NCBI RefSeq assembly: GCF_000337455.1
Contig: NZ_AOIU01000025.1
Coordinates: forward strand, 1 to 47,590
Direction of reading: 5' to 3'
DNA from: Halosimplex carlsbadense 2-9-1
GTDB taxonomy: Archaea > Halobacteriota > Halobacteria > Halobacteriales > Haloarculaceae
DNA: 47,590 nt
In this document: piece after piece, positions 16,480 to 24,997 of the stretch
Layout: every line of letters begins with the position of its first letter
Position numbering within the stretch: position 1 is the first letter of the stretch
Notes under the pieces: model-generated
Told to the model about the DNA's origin: nothing
Database searches by the model: none
Seen by the model: only the letters and a program-made list of their open reading frames with translations
Made by a program: the position numbers and the translations under genes

Positions 16480-17319
16480 ATGTCTCAGGACACCCACTCG
16501 CCGGAGCGTCCGGGTCGCGTCGACGGAATGCCGACGTTCGGGATCGGAACGTGGCAAAACGACGAGTCAGGGCAGTGCGCCGAGAGCGTCCGGACGGCGC
16601 TGGAAATGGGGTATCGTCACGTCGACACCGCCCAGATCTACGGCAACGAGTCGGCGGTCGGCGACGGGATCGCCGCGGCCGACGTGCCTCGCGAAGAGGT
16701 CTTTCTGGCCACGAAGGTGTGGATCGACCACCTCGACCGCGACGGCGTGATCGAGACCACGGAGGAGAGCCTCGACAAGCTCGGCGTCGACAGCGTCGAC
16801 CTGCTGTACGTCCACTGGCCGTCGCGGACCTACGACGCCGCGGAGACGCTGCCGGCGTTCGAGGAACTGGTCGAGCGGGGCCTGGTCGACCGCATCGGCG
16901 TCTCTAACTTCGAACCGCACCACCTCGAGACGGCTCGCGAGGTGCTCGACGAGCCGATCTTCGCCAACCAGGTCGAGTGTCACCCGCTGCTCCAGCAGGA
17001 CGAACTCCGCGAGTACGTCGCGGGGACCGACATCGAACTCGTCGCGTACTCGCCGCTGGCCCGCGGTGCGGTCTTCGACGTGCCCGAACTCTCCGAGATC
17101 GCCGAGAAACACGGCGTCAGCGAGGCACAGGTGTCGCTGGCGTGGCTCCGCGAGACGGGCGTGACGGCGATCCCGAAGGCCACCAGCGAGGCGCACATCC
17201 GCGACAACTGGGAGAGTCTGGACCTCGAACTGGACGAGTCGGACCTGGCGACTATCGAGGGGATCGACCGGACCGACCGACGGGTCGACACCAGTTTCGC
17301 CCCCGACGCCTGGGACTGA
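16480..17319 (+). CDS. Aldo/keto reductase
   Basis: A 279-residue (alpha/beta)8-barrel oxidoreductase of usual AKR length. The catalytic tetrad is visible: Asp49 (GYRHVDTAQIYG), Tyr54, Lys79 (FLATKVW) and His112 (LLYVHWP). GVSNFEPHHLE and the C-terminal AIPKATSEAHIRDNW form the NADPH-binding end. It reduces aldehydes or ketones with NADPH; the substrate is not predictable. CCCATATCGG at 16449-16458, centred 26 nt before the ATG, is a plausible TATA box. It stands as a single gene after the propeller protein. Confidence 0.9.
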   Translation: MSQDTHSPERPGRVDGMPTFGIGTWQNDESGQCAESVRTALEMGYRHVDTAQIYGNESAVGDGIAAADVPREEVFLATKVWIDHLDRDGVIETTEESLDKLGVDSVDLLYVHWPSRTYDAAETLPAFEELVERGLVDRIGVSNFEPHHLETAREVLDEPIFANQVECHPLLQQDELREYVAGTDIELVAYSPLARGAVFDVPELSEIAEKHGVSEAQVSLAWLRETGVTAIPKATSEAHIRDNWESLDLELDESDLATIEGIDRTDRRVDTSFAPDAWD

Positions 17320-17446
17320 CGGCGAGGAGCGACGGGCGCCCGCCGGCTCGGCTCGGGGTTCGACCCCCGTTTTTCGGAACCGTCGATACTGTCGTCGAGA
17401 AGACCTGTCGGGCGCGAATATCGATCGGCGGCGGCGGGCAACAGAA

Positions 17447-17457
17447 GAGGTATACAG
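17447..17457 (+). promoter_or_regulatory. TATA-like box of the 248-residue membrane protein gene
   Basis: GGTATACAGGG is centred 27 nt before the ATG at 17479, fitting a leaderless transcript. Confidence 0.5.
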
Positions 17458-17478
17458 GGCGCTGCCAAATTCCGGAAC

Positions 17479-18225
17479 ATGTCAGTCGGGAACCGGCAGG
17501 GGGTCGTCGAAGCGATCCGCTTCGACCTGAACAAGTTCCACGAGACCTGGATGGGGCTGCTCTACCCGCGCCAGCGCGGTGCGGGCGACACCGTCCTCGG
17601 GAAGTGGCAACCACAGACCACGCGCGAGCGGGTCACCTACACCGCGTGGGCGGCGCTGGGGGCGCTCGTGGTCGCGGTGCTGTATCCGCTCGCGCTGTTC
17701 GGCGTCGTCGTCCGTTTCCACGCGAGAAAGATCGACGTCTCGGTCGAAAAACTCGGCGCGGTCGGCGTGATACTGCTCGCGGTCCTCGTCTGGGGCGGCC
17801 TCTCGGCGCTGGTCGAGTTCCGGCTGGACTACTCGTCCCAGGCGACCAACGCCATCATCGCCGCCAGCGTCGTCGCCATCGTCTCGGCGGGGCTGGCCGT
17901 GGCCTTCCGCGCGATCGGCGGGCGGATCACGACGGTCGTCTTCGCGTACCCCTTCGGGATGACGGCTATCTTCCTCCCGCCGGTCGTCGCCGCGCTCGTC
18001 TCCGACGACGTGGCCCAGTTCAGCATCGTCTACGCCGACCAGATCGCCGAACTCGTCCGCGAGGAGGTCCTCGGTCCGGTCGGCCTCCGGAGCTACGTCG
18101 TCGACAGGTTCGACATGACGGAGTTCGCTTACGTCCTCATCTGGGTCGGCATCTCCGTCCCGCTGGGGTGGTTGCTCGGCACCACCGTCGCGCTCGCCGA
18201 CTTCATCCGCCCGACCGGGGAGTAG
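17479..18225 (+). CDS. Haloarchaeal membrane protein of unknown function
   Basis: A 248-residue protein with five or six hydrophobic segments (TAWAALGALVVAVLYPLALF, LGAVGVILLAVLVWGGLSAL, AIIAASVVAIVSAGLAVAF, VVFAYPFGMTAIFLPPVVA, and a last span near YVLIWVGISVPLGWLLGTTV). The soluble N-terminus (EAIRFDLNKFHETWMGLLYP) may lie along the membrane. It resembles conserved haloarchaeal hypothetical proteins, but I assign no role. GGTATACAGGG at 17447-17457 lies 27 nt before the ATG as a TATA-like box. It converges with the AMP-synthetase-like gene at 18250. Confidence 0.7.
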   Translation: MSVGNRQGVVEAIRFDLNKFHETWMGLLYPRQRGAGDTVLGKWQPQTTRERVTYTAWAALGALVVAVLYPLALFGVVVRFHARKIDVSVEKLGAVGVILLAVLVWGGLSALVEFRLDYSSQATNAIIAASVVAIVSAGLAVAFRAIGGRITTVVFAYPFGMTAIFLPPVVAALVSDDVAQFSIVYADQIAELVREEVLGPVGLRSYVVDRFDMTEFAYVLIWVGISVPLGWLLGTTVALADFIRPTGE

Positions 18226-18249
18226 CGGTCGCGCTTCTCCGACTCACTT

Positions 18250-18972
18250 TCACAGTACGTCGGCGGGGTCGATAGCCGTCGGCTCCGGGACGGTCGCCGT
18301 CTCGTCGTCGGTCGCGACGGCGACGGTACCCGTCGAGTCGCGGTCGACGAGGACCGTCCCGCCCGCGAGCACCGGCGCGAGCACGCCCGCGACGACGGTT
18401 CCCGGTTCGGAGAGCGGCGCCCGAACCGCCACCTCGTCGTCGCCGTCGAGACCGTACCCGTCGACGACCCGCTCGGCCGCCGCCAGCAGTCGCTCGTGGG
18501 TGAACTCCCCGTCGGCGGTCGCGAGGGCGGTGTCGGTCGGAGCGACCCGGTCGGGCGGACTGGTCGGGTTCTCGCTCCACATCTCCGCCTCGAAGTGGGC
18601 GAACTCGGGGTCGTCCGGTACGTCGCCGTAGACGAACGTCTTCGTCCCCGGTTCGGGGTCGTACGCGCCGGCGCGAGCCGCGGGGATGACCAGCGCCTTC
18701 GCCGACGGCGACTCACCGGGGTCGAATCGGGTCGTCGCGCCGAGGAGACTCGCACCGAACAGGGCGAGCAACGGCGAGGGCGTCAGCGAGTCGCCCGCGT
18801 CGACGGCGACGGTCGCGCCGCCGCGGACGCCGTAGTGGCGCAGGATGTTGCCCGTCTTCCAGGTGTTCGTACAGAACTTCTCGTAGCTGTACGACCCGGC
18901 CCGGCTGTCAGTCCGCACCGCGATGTCGTCGGTGCGCCGCTCGCGAGCCACGAGGTCCCCGATCACGTCCAT
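18250..18972 (-). CDS. AMP-dependent synthetase N-domain-like protein lacking the catalytic core
   Basis: A 240-residue protein. It begins MDVIGDLVARERRTDDIAVR and contains YSYEKFCTNTWKTGNILRHY and VAVDAGDSLTPSPLLALFGA, which resemble the first part of acyl-CoA/acetyl-CoA synthetases (ANL superfamily), where such segments precede the ATP-binding region. The STG-type P-loop and the C-terminal catalytic-lysine domain are absent, and total length is less than half that of an enzyme. It may be a regulatory or degenerate relative conserved in haloarchaea; I cannot assign an activity. It is a lone minus-strand gene between two plus-strand genes. Confidence 0.65.
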   Translation of the reverse strand: MDVIGDLVARERRTDDIAVRTDSRAGSYSYEKFCTNTWKTGNILRHYGVRGGATVAVDAGDSLTPSPLLALFGASLLGATTRFDPGESPSAKALVIPAARAGAYDPEPGTKTFVYGDVPDDPEFAHFEAEMWSENPTSPPDRVAPTDTALATADGEFTHERLLAAAERVVDGYGLDGDDEVAVRAPLSEPGTVVAGVLAPVLAGGTVLVDRDSTGTVAVATDDETATVPEPTAIDPADVL

Positions 18973-19150
18973 AGCGGCGCTTCGGACGGTGTCGGCAAAA
19001 GGAGTCCGACACGGTACCGTGGGAGCGATCGTGTTCGTGTCGAGCGCCGGTGGTCCGCGGTTGTTGTGCGATAGGCTGGAGTCGGAGCGACCGCTCGGTC
19101 GAGGTGAGTCGTCACTGATGCCTACCGACCGATACTGGCGTCGCTATACG

Positions 19151-19183
19151 GCTATATGGAGTTCATATAAACCAATTTTCAAC
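19151..19183 (+). promoter_or_regulatory. AT-rich promoter region of the choice-of-anchor I gene
   Basis: The most AT-rich stretch for several kilobases contains TATATGG, CATATAAACC and CAATTTTCAAC, 20-50 nt before the GTG at 19203. Two overlapping TATA-like elements suggest a strong or regulated promoter. Confidence 0.6.
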
Positions 19184-19202
19184 TAACCTGTAGCGTTCCT
19201 GT

Positions 19203-20897
19203 GTGGGACTCAACGATACTAACAGGCGGACGTTTCTGGGAATGGTTCTGGCGGCCGGTGTCGGGCCGGCTATCGTAGCGCGACAGTCCGATTCCGGCGC
19301 GCAGGCGTCGGAGATGGACGTCGAGGGCGCTCGGATCGAGCGGGTGGGACGGTACGCCACGGGCGAGGCGCTGGGCGGTGCGGAGATCGTTTCGTTCGAC
19401 GCGGCGGAAAACCGGCTGTTCGTCGTCAACTCGAACGCCGGGCAGGTCGAAGTGCTCGACCTCGCCGACCCGACGACCCCCGATCAGGACGCGGTGCTCG
19501 AGGCGAGCGCGATCGCACAGCGGGAGACGACGACGCTGGACGCCGCGGGCGGCACCAACAGCGTCGCCGTCCACGACGGTATCGTCGCGGCGGCGGTCGA
19601 GGCCGACCCCGCGACCGACGACGGCGCCGTGGCGTTCTACGACGCGTCGTCGCTGGAATTCATCAACGCCGTCCCGGTCGGCCCGCTTCCGGACAAGGTG
19701 ACCATCAGTCCCGACGGGAACTACACCGTCGTCGCGAACGAGGGCGAACCCGGGTCCGCGACCGACCCGGCCGGGTCGGTCAGCGTGATCGACATCTCCT
19801 CCAGCGTCGAAGCCGCCGAGACGTCGACGGCGACGTTCCGCAACTTCGACGGCGAGGAAGACCGACTCCGCGAAGAGGGCGTCCACATCGTCTCGGCGGA
19901 CGACGGCTCCGCGCGGGCCTCGGAGTCGTTCGAGCCGGAGTTCGTCGCCGTCTCGCCGGACTCGTCGACGGCGTTCGTCTCCCTGCAGGAGAACAACGCC
20001 CTCGCGCGGATCGACCTCGGTGACGCGACCGTCGAGCGGGTCGACGGCCTCGGGTTCAAAGACTTCTCGCTGCCGGGCAACGAACTCGACGCGAGCGACG
20101 CCGACGGAACCAGTTTCCAGTCCTGGCCGGTCGAAGGCATGTACCAGCCCGACGCCATCGACACCTACGAGGTCGCCGGCGAGACGTTCGTCGTCACCGC
20201 CAACGAGGGCGACGCCAAGGACTTCGAGGTCAGTATACTCGGCGACCTCGACCTCGACCCCGACGGGTTCGAACTCACGGAGTTCCCGCAGGTCGACAGC
20301 GTCGAGGACCTCAAACAGCCCGTCCACCTCGGCAACATGGAGGTCAACGAGGCGGCGATGGCCGAGTTCGCCGACGAGGACGGCGACGGCAGTTACAGCT
20401 CGATCTACGCTATCGGCGGTCGGTCGTTCTCGGTCTGGAAGCCGACCGCGACCGGCGTCGACCTCGTCTTCGACAGCGGCGACGACTTCGAGCGCACTTT
20501 CGCCCAGCAGCGGCCCGAAGGCCACGTGAACCTCGTCGAGAGCGGTCCCGAGACCGAGAGCATCGAACTCGGCGCCGTCGGCGACCGGACCTTCGCGTTC
20601 GTCGGCCAGGAGAAGGGCAGCGGTATCGCGGTCTACGACGTGACGAATCCGACCGCGCCCGAGTTCCGCCAGATGGCGATCAACCGCAACTACGACGTGT
20701 CCGAGGACGACCTAGAGGCCGCCGCCGAAGCGGACCCCGACGGGGACCGCCCCGCACGGGCCGGCGACTTCGCCCCCGAAGGCGTCCACTTCGTCTCGGC
20801 CGAGGAGAGCCCTATCGAGAACCCCCTGCTCTGTGTCGGCTACGAGGTGAGCGGCACCGTCGGCGTGTTCGAGGTCGAGCCCGTCACCGGCGAGTGA
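19203..20897 (+). CDS. Tat-exported choice-of-anchor I family beta-propeller protein
   Basis: A 564-residue protein with GTG start. The signal is a twin-arginine type: NRRTFLGMVLAAGVGPAIVA. The mature protein has the features of the choice-of-anchor I family, often annotated as alkaline-phosphatase-like or surface glycoprotein: EIVSFDAAENRLFVVNSNAG, NSVAVHDGIVAAAVEADP, PVGPLPDKVTISPDGNYTVV and ANEGEPGSATDPAGSVSVID. ANEGDAKDF and EGVHFVSAEESP occur later. The fold is a seven-bladed propeller; reported enzymatic names are poorly supported, so I assign none. There is no visible C-terminal anchor, so it is probably secreted or held by partners. Confidence 0.85.
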   Translation: MGLNDTNRRTFLGMVLAAGVGPAIVARQSDSGAQASEMDVEGARIERVGRYATGEALGGAEIVSFDAAENRLFVVNSNAGQVEVLDLADPTTPDQDAVLEASAIAQRETTTLDAAGGTNSVAVHDGIVAAAVEADPATDDGAVAFYDASSLEFINAVPVGPLPDKVTISPDGNYTVVANEGEPGSATDPAGSVSVIDISSSVEAAETSTATFRNFDGEEDRLREEGVHIVSADDGSARASESFEPEFVAVSPDSSTAFVSLQENNALARIDLGDATVERVDGLGFKDFSLPGNELDASDADGTSFQSWPVEGMYQPDAIDTYEVAGETFVVTANEGDAKDFEVSILGDLDLDPDGFELTEFPQVDSVEDLKQPVHLGNMEVNEAAMAEFADEDGDGSYSSIYAIGGRSFSVWKPTATGVDLVFDSGDDFERTFAQQRPEGHVNLVESGPETESIELGAVGDRTFAFVGQEKGSGIAVYDVTNPTAPEFRQMAINRNYDVSEDDLEAAAEADPDGDRPARAGDFAPEGVHFVSAEESPIENPLLCVGYEVSGTVGVFEVEPVTGE

Positions 20898-21102
20898 TCG
20901 GCTCGCCGACCGCTTCGACGCCGGGTTCGACACCGACGGCCGTGACATCGCGGCGGCTGGTTTCGCACCGGCGGACGACGGCGGCGACGCAGCGACGCGG
21001 CGACGCGGACCCCGCGTCGAGTGCGACGGTACGCAGCGGGCGGGAAGCGGCCTGCGAGACAGATGAGTAAGCGTGATTGCGACCCGCTCCGTACACCCCG
21101 CC

Positions 21103-21723
21103 GTGACACAGTGGGTCGAGAACCCGACGGGCGGGCGCGACCGCGGGGTCGCGGCGCTCGCACGCGCGTGGGCGGAAGTACTGGTCAGGCCCCGCCGGCT
21201 CTTTCGGTCGGGCGTGGCGCCGGGCGACCAGGCGCCGGCGCTGGTGTTCGCCGGCGCGGTCGTCCTCGTCGAGGAACTGACGCGCGTCGCGTCCGGGGCG
21301 GCCGCCTACCCGGTATTGAGCGGGCAGCCGGCCCTCTCGACGCTCCTCTTTCTGGCGCTGGCGGTCGTGCTCGTCGCGCCGGCGTCGCTACACCTCACCG
21401 CCGCGCTGCAGACGGTGATCCTCATCGCGGGGGCGCCCGAGCGCGCGGGCGTCAGCGAGACGGTACAGGTCATCGCCTACGCCGCGGCGCCGTGCGTGTT
21501 CGCCGGACTCCCGTTCCCGGGCGTCCGCGTGGCCGCGACCGCCTACGCGAGCGTCCTGCTGGCCGTCGGGGTCAGCGACGTGCACGACGTACCGCTGCCG
21601 AAGGCCGCCGTCCTGACGGCTGTCCCAGCGGCGCTCGCCTTCGGCTACGGCTTCCGCGGGTTCGCCGCGCTGTCGGAGTTGACCGGACTCACCTGGGCCG
21701 ACGTGGCGGCGAGTCTCGCCTGA
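21103..21723 (+). CDS. YIP1-like polytopic membrane protein
   Basis: A 206-residue protein. I use the GTG at 21103 (VTQWVENPTGGRDRG) because the conserved haloarchaeal N-terminus begins there; an in-frame start at 21073 would add ten residues. After a cytoplasmic segment with AWAEVLVRPRRLFRSGVAPG, about five hydrophobic spans follow (APALVFAGAVVLVEELT, TLLFLALAVVLVAPASL, IAYAAAPCVFAGLPFPGV, AATAYASVLLAVGVSDVH, AVLTAVPAALAFGYGF). The layout matches the archaeal YIP1 family, whose role is unclear. It is a single gene; the 205 nt upstream hold no feature I can support. Confidence 0.75.
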   Translation: MTQWVENPTGGRDRGVAALARAWAEVLVRPRRLFRSGVAPGDQAPALVFAGAVVLVEELTRVASGAAAYPVLSGQPALSTLLFLALAVVLVAPASLHLTAALQTVILIAGAPERAGVSETVQVIAYAAAPCVFAGLPFPGVRVAATAYASVLLAVGVSDVHDVPLPKAAVLTAVPAALAFGYGFRGFAALSELTGLTWADVAASLA

Positions 21724-21778
21724 GTCGAGCGCGGGGAGCAGCCGCGCGAGGCGGCCGCACCGGTCATCGGACCACGGT

Positions 21779-21788
21779 CGTTTAAGCG
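21779..21788 (+). promoter_or_regulatory. TATA-like box of the 87-residue protein gene
   Basis: TCGTTTAAGC is centred 27 nt before the ATG at 21810, consistent with a leaderless transcript. Confidence 0.5.
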
Positions 21789-21809
21789 CGCGCCGGTCGG
21801 ATCGCCGGT

Positions 21810-22073
21810 ATGTTCACGCTCGACCTGGACGAGTTCACGTTCGAACTGAAGGAGGGAGCGATCAAGCACGTCGGTCCGTCGAACACGTCGGCGACGGCGA
21901 AACTGTACGACGTGGAGGGCGCGGAAGTGCGGGAGTTCGGTGACAAGCGCGTCAAACTGGCGTTCGAGGACGACGAGGGCAACGAAGTGGAAGTCGCGCT
22001 GTTCCCCGAGGCGGCCGCGGAGGTCGCGCGCGGGATCGAAGCGCTCGAAGAGGACGGCCGCGTGTTCGAGTGA
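21810..22073 (+). CDS. Conserved haloarchaeal 87-residue protein
   Basis: A short acidic protein (MFTLDLDEFTFELKEGAIKH) made of predicted beta strands followed by a C-terminal helix (PEAAAEVARGIEALEEDGRV). It has no cysteine, membrane span or signal. I recognise it only as a conserved haloarchaeal hypothetical. Codon bias matches the neighbours and it has its own TATA-like box, so it is a real gene. It lies in the same direction as the RecJ-like gene but is separated from it by 132 nt and a second promoter. Confidence 0.75.
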   Translation: MFTLDLDEFTFELKEGAIKHVGPSNTSATAKLYDVEGAEVREFGDKRVKLAFEDDEGNEVEVALFPEAAAEVARGIEALEEDGRVFE

Positions 22074-22171
22074 GTAGAACGGTCGGAATCGGCCTACAAC
22101 GGTTTCTAAGGGCGTTTCAGCCGTGACGTCGGACGAACCGAGGGGCGGGCGGGTGACGGACGCGTTTCGAC

Positions 22172-22183
22172 AACCGTTTTAGG
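22172..22183 (+). promoter_or_regulatory. TATA-like box of the RecJ-like gene
   Basis: CCGTTTTAGGCC is centred 28 nt before the ATG at 22206, fitting a leaderless transcript. Confidence 0.55.
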
Positions 22184-22205
22184 CCCGGGGCATTTCTAAC
22201 TGCCA

Positions 22206-24419
22206 ATGGGTTCGTGTATCATCTGCGGGAAGTCTGTCGACGGTCGCATTTGCGACCTCCACGAGGAAGACGTCGTCTTCGAGTTCCGCGGGAACCAGCC
22301 CGACCAGCTGACGGTCGACCGCTACTACCGTGGAACCGTTGACGGGTACGCCGAGTTCGGCGTGTTCGTCGACGTCGGCGACAGCGTCACCGGACTGCTC
22401 CATCGGAGCGAGCTCGACCAGCGGCTCGAGAGCCTCGACTGGGAGTCCGGCGACACCGTCTTCGTGCAGGTACAGCAGGTGCGAGACAACGGGAACGTGG
22501 ACCTGGGCTGGTCGATCCGCCAGGCCGAAAACGAGTTCCGCGGGACCCTCGTCGACGACCCCGATCAGGGCGCACCGTATCTCAAAGAGGACGAGTCGGG
22601 AAATGAGGACGCGGCAGCCGACGACGAATCGGCTGCCGACGCGTCCGACGACAGCGAGGAAACCGACGACACCGACGAGGCCGACACGGCAGCTACCGAA
22701 GACGCCGACGCGGCAGCTACCGAAGACGCCGACGTGACGACCGACGACGAGAGCGACGAGCAGGCCGAGCCGACCTCGACCGCCGACGCCGCCGCAGCCG
22801 AGACACCCGCCGCTACGACCGAGGCGGACGCGGGATCGGGCGACGGCGGGACGGCCGCCGCCAGTGGTGGCGCCGCCGCTGCGGTCGCCGAAACGGAGAA
22901 CGAAGAAGCGACGGAGCCGAACCACGTCGCCATCGAGACGCTCGACGACCGGGTCGGCGAGACCGTTCGACTCGAAGGCGTCGTCGAGAGCGCTCGCCAG
23001 ACGAGCGGGCCGACGGTCTTCGAGATCCGCGACGAGACCGACAGCGTCGAATGCGCCGCGTTCAAGGAAGCGGCCGTTCGCGCCTACCCGGAGATCGACA
23101 CCGACGACGTGGTTCGCCTGGACGGCGAGGTCCGCGAACGCCGCGGCGAGCTGCAGGTCGAGACCGAGGCGCTGGTCAAACTCGAGGACGACGACCGTAC
23201 GACCGTCGAGGACCGGCTGGCCGACGCGCTCACCGCGCAGGCCGAGCCCGACGCGGTCGACCCCATCGTCGCCGACGAGACGGTCGAGGCGCTCACCGAC
23301 GACGTGCGCGACGTGGCGACCGCGGTCCGCCGCGCGGTGCTCGAAGAGCGACCGGTCGTGGTCCGCCACGCGGCGACGGCCGACGGCTACGTCGCCGGCG
23401 TCGCGCTGGAGCGGGCGACGCTCCCGCTCGTCCGCGACCAGCACGACCAGCACGACGCGGTCTATCACTACTTCGACCGCCGTCCGCTGGAGGAGGGCGT
23501 CTACGACATGGACGACGCGACGAAGGACGCGACGCGGATGCTCGAAGCCCGCGAGCGCCACGACGAGAAGCTGCCGCTGTTCGTCTTCGTCGCCGCGGGC
23601 GCGACCCGCGAGTCGCTCGACGGCTTCGAACTGCTGGACCTCTACGGCGCCGGCCGCGCGCTCGTCGACGACGTGGCGGTCGACCCCGAAGTCGACGAAG
23701 CGGTCGACGCCGCCGTCGCCCCCGACGGCACCGACGCCCAGGAGACGACGGCCGCGACCCTGGCCGCCAACGTCGCCGCCCACGTCAACGACGAGGTGCG
23801 CGAGGACCTCCGGCACCTCCCCGCCGTGAGCTACTGGGAGGACACGCCCGAGGCGTACGCCGACGCCGCCAGCGAGGCGGGCTACGACGCCGACGCGGCC
23901 CGCGAGGTCCGCGAGGCCGTCGCGCTGGAGGCGTACTACCAGTCCTACGAGGACAAGCGCGAGCTGATCACCGACCTGCTGTTCGGCGAGGGCGACGGCC
24001 CCGGCGGCCTCGCGGGTCACGTCAGCGAGCAGTTCCGCGAGAAACTCGACACGGAGATCGAGACCGCGGAGGCCAACCTCGACACCCAGACGCTCGACGA
24101 CACGACGGTCGCCGTGCTGGACACCGACGCCTTCACCCACCGCTACGAGTTCCCGCCGACGGCGCTGTTGCTCGACGAGCTGCACCGCCGCCACCGCGAC
24201 GACGTGAGCGCGGTCATCGGCGTCTCCGACGACGAACTCCACATCCGCAGCGACCACGCTATCGACGTGCGCGACGTGGCCGACCGCGCCCGCGAGTGGG
24301 TGCCCAATGCCGGGCTGACCGCCGCGTCCGCCCGCCACGGCAAGCTGGAGTACATCGCCGGCGAGCGCTCGGCCGTCCTCGACACGGTCATCGACGTCGT
24401 CGCCGACGAAGTCGCCTGA
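22206..24419 (+). CDS. Zinc-finger/S1/OB-fold/RecJ-like (DHH-type) protein with altered catalytic motifs
   Basis: A 737-residue protein resembling the archaeal RecJ-like family COG1107. C4xxC7 and C16xxH19 form an N-terminal zinc site. An S1 domain follows (YYRGTVDGYAEFGVFVDVGD, about residues 40-100), then a low-complexity Ala/Asp/Glu/Thr linker (115-240) and an OB fold (VRLEGVVESARQTSGPTVFE, about 250-330). The RecJ-like region begins near 380. Where active enzymes have DxDG it has TADG (T391-G394), and where they have DHH it has DDV (488-490). Single-strand nuclease activity is therefore doubtful and a nucleic-acid-binding role more likely (inference). Confidence 0.8.
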   Translation: MGSCIICGKSVDGRICDLHEEDVVFEFRGNQPDQLTVDRYYRGTVDGYAEFGVFVDVGDSVTGLLHRSELDQRLESLDWESGDTVFVQVQQVRDNGNVDLGWSIRQAENEFRGTLVDDPDQGAPYLKEDESGNEDAAADDESAADASDDSEETDDTDEADTAATEDADAAATEDADVTTDDESDEQAEPTSTADAAAAETPAATTEADAGSGDGGTAAASGGAAAAVAETENEEATEPNHVAIETLDDRVGETVRLEGVVESARQTSGPTVFEIRDETDSVECAAFKEAAVRAYPEIDTDDVVRLDGEVRERRGELQVETEALVKLEDDDRTTVEDRLADALTAQAEPDAVDPIVADETVEALTDDVRDVATAVRRAVLEERPVVVRHAATADGYVAGVALERATLPLVRDQHDQHDAVYHYFDRRPLEEGVYDMDDATKDATRMLEARERHDEKLPLFVFVAAGATRESLDGFELLDLYGAGRALVDDVAVDPEVDEAVDAAVAPDGTDAQETTAATLAANVAAHVNDEVREDLRHLPAVSYWEDTPEAYADAASEAGYDADAAREVREAVALEAYYQSYEDKRELITDLLFGEGDGPGGLAGHVSEQFREKLDTEIETAEANLDTQTLDDTTVAVLDTDAFTHRYEFPPTALLLDELHRRHRDDVSAVIGVSDDELHIRSDHAIDVRDVADRAREWVPNAGLTAASARHGKLEYIAGERSAVLDTVIDVVADEVA

Positions 24420-24459
24420 CCGGCCGACCTTTTTGCCGTTCCTCGCCGTTCGCTCGTCC

Positions 24460-24996
24460 ATGAGCGACGGCGACGCGACCGACGGCGGATCCGACAGCCC
24501 GGTCGTCTCCGAATCGGATCTGGACTGGGACGAGTACGACCACGGCGAGCGGCGGTTCCGTCGCAAGCGACTCGGCGCGGCCGGCGGCGAGGAGCTGGGC
24601 ACCAGCCTCTACGAACTCGAACCGGGCAAGCGGACGTGGCCCCGGCACTACCACGCCGGCAACGAGGAGGCCATCTACGTCCTCGGTGGCGAGCTGACGC
24701 TCTATCTGGAGCGCGTCGCAGACGGGGAGGACGGTGAGGTGAGCGAACACGTCCTCGAACCGGGGGACTACGCGGCGCTGCCGAACGGGCCGGACCACGC
24801 CCACGAGGTCGAGGCGGGCGGCGACGAGACCGCCCGCTTTCTCGTGATCTCGACGATGAACGAGCCGGATCTGTCCGTCCTCGTCGAGCGCGACGTGGCG
24901 ATGCTCTTCGCGGGCGGTGCGCCCGGTAACTACGACGATCGGTACCTCTCGAAGACCGTCGATCTGGACGCCGAAGCGGAGTACTGGGCGGAGTAG
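24460..24996 (+). CDS. Cupin domain protein
   Basis: A 178-residue protein from the ATG at 24460; a CTTTTTG patch about 30 nt upstream supports this start. The cupin motif 1 WPRHYHAGNEEAIYVLGG holds two metal-binding histidines and a glutamate. LEPGDYAALPNGPDHAHEVE is motif 2 with the last histidine. The C-terminal part (RDVAMLFAGGAPGNYDDRYL) is like cupins annotated near sugar or polyol metabolism. The metal and substrate are unknown. It converges with a second cupin gene, the two stop codons separated by one base. Confidence 0.82.
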   Translation: MSDGDATDGGSDSPVVSESDLDWDEYDHGERRFRRKRLGAAGGEELGTSLYELEPGKRTWPRHYHAGNEEAIYVLGGELTLYLERVADGEDGEVSEHVLEPGDYAALPNGPDHAHEVEAGGDETARFLVISTMNEPDLSVLVERDVAMLFAGGAPGNYDDRYLSKTVDLDAEAEYWAE

Positions 24997-24997
24997 A

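Noticed and set aside
22179..24602. 807-codon minus-strand frame opposite the RecJ-like gene
   Set aside because: Low-complexity Val/Arg/Asp translation; typical antisense shadow in GC-rich haloarchaeal DNA.
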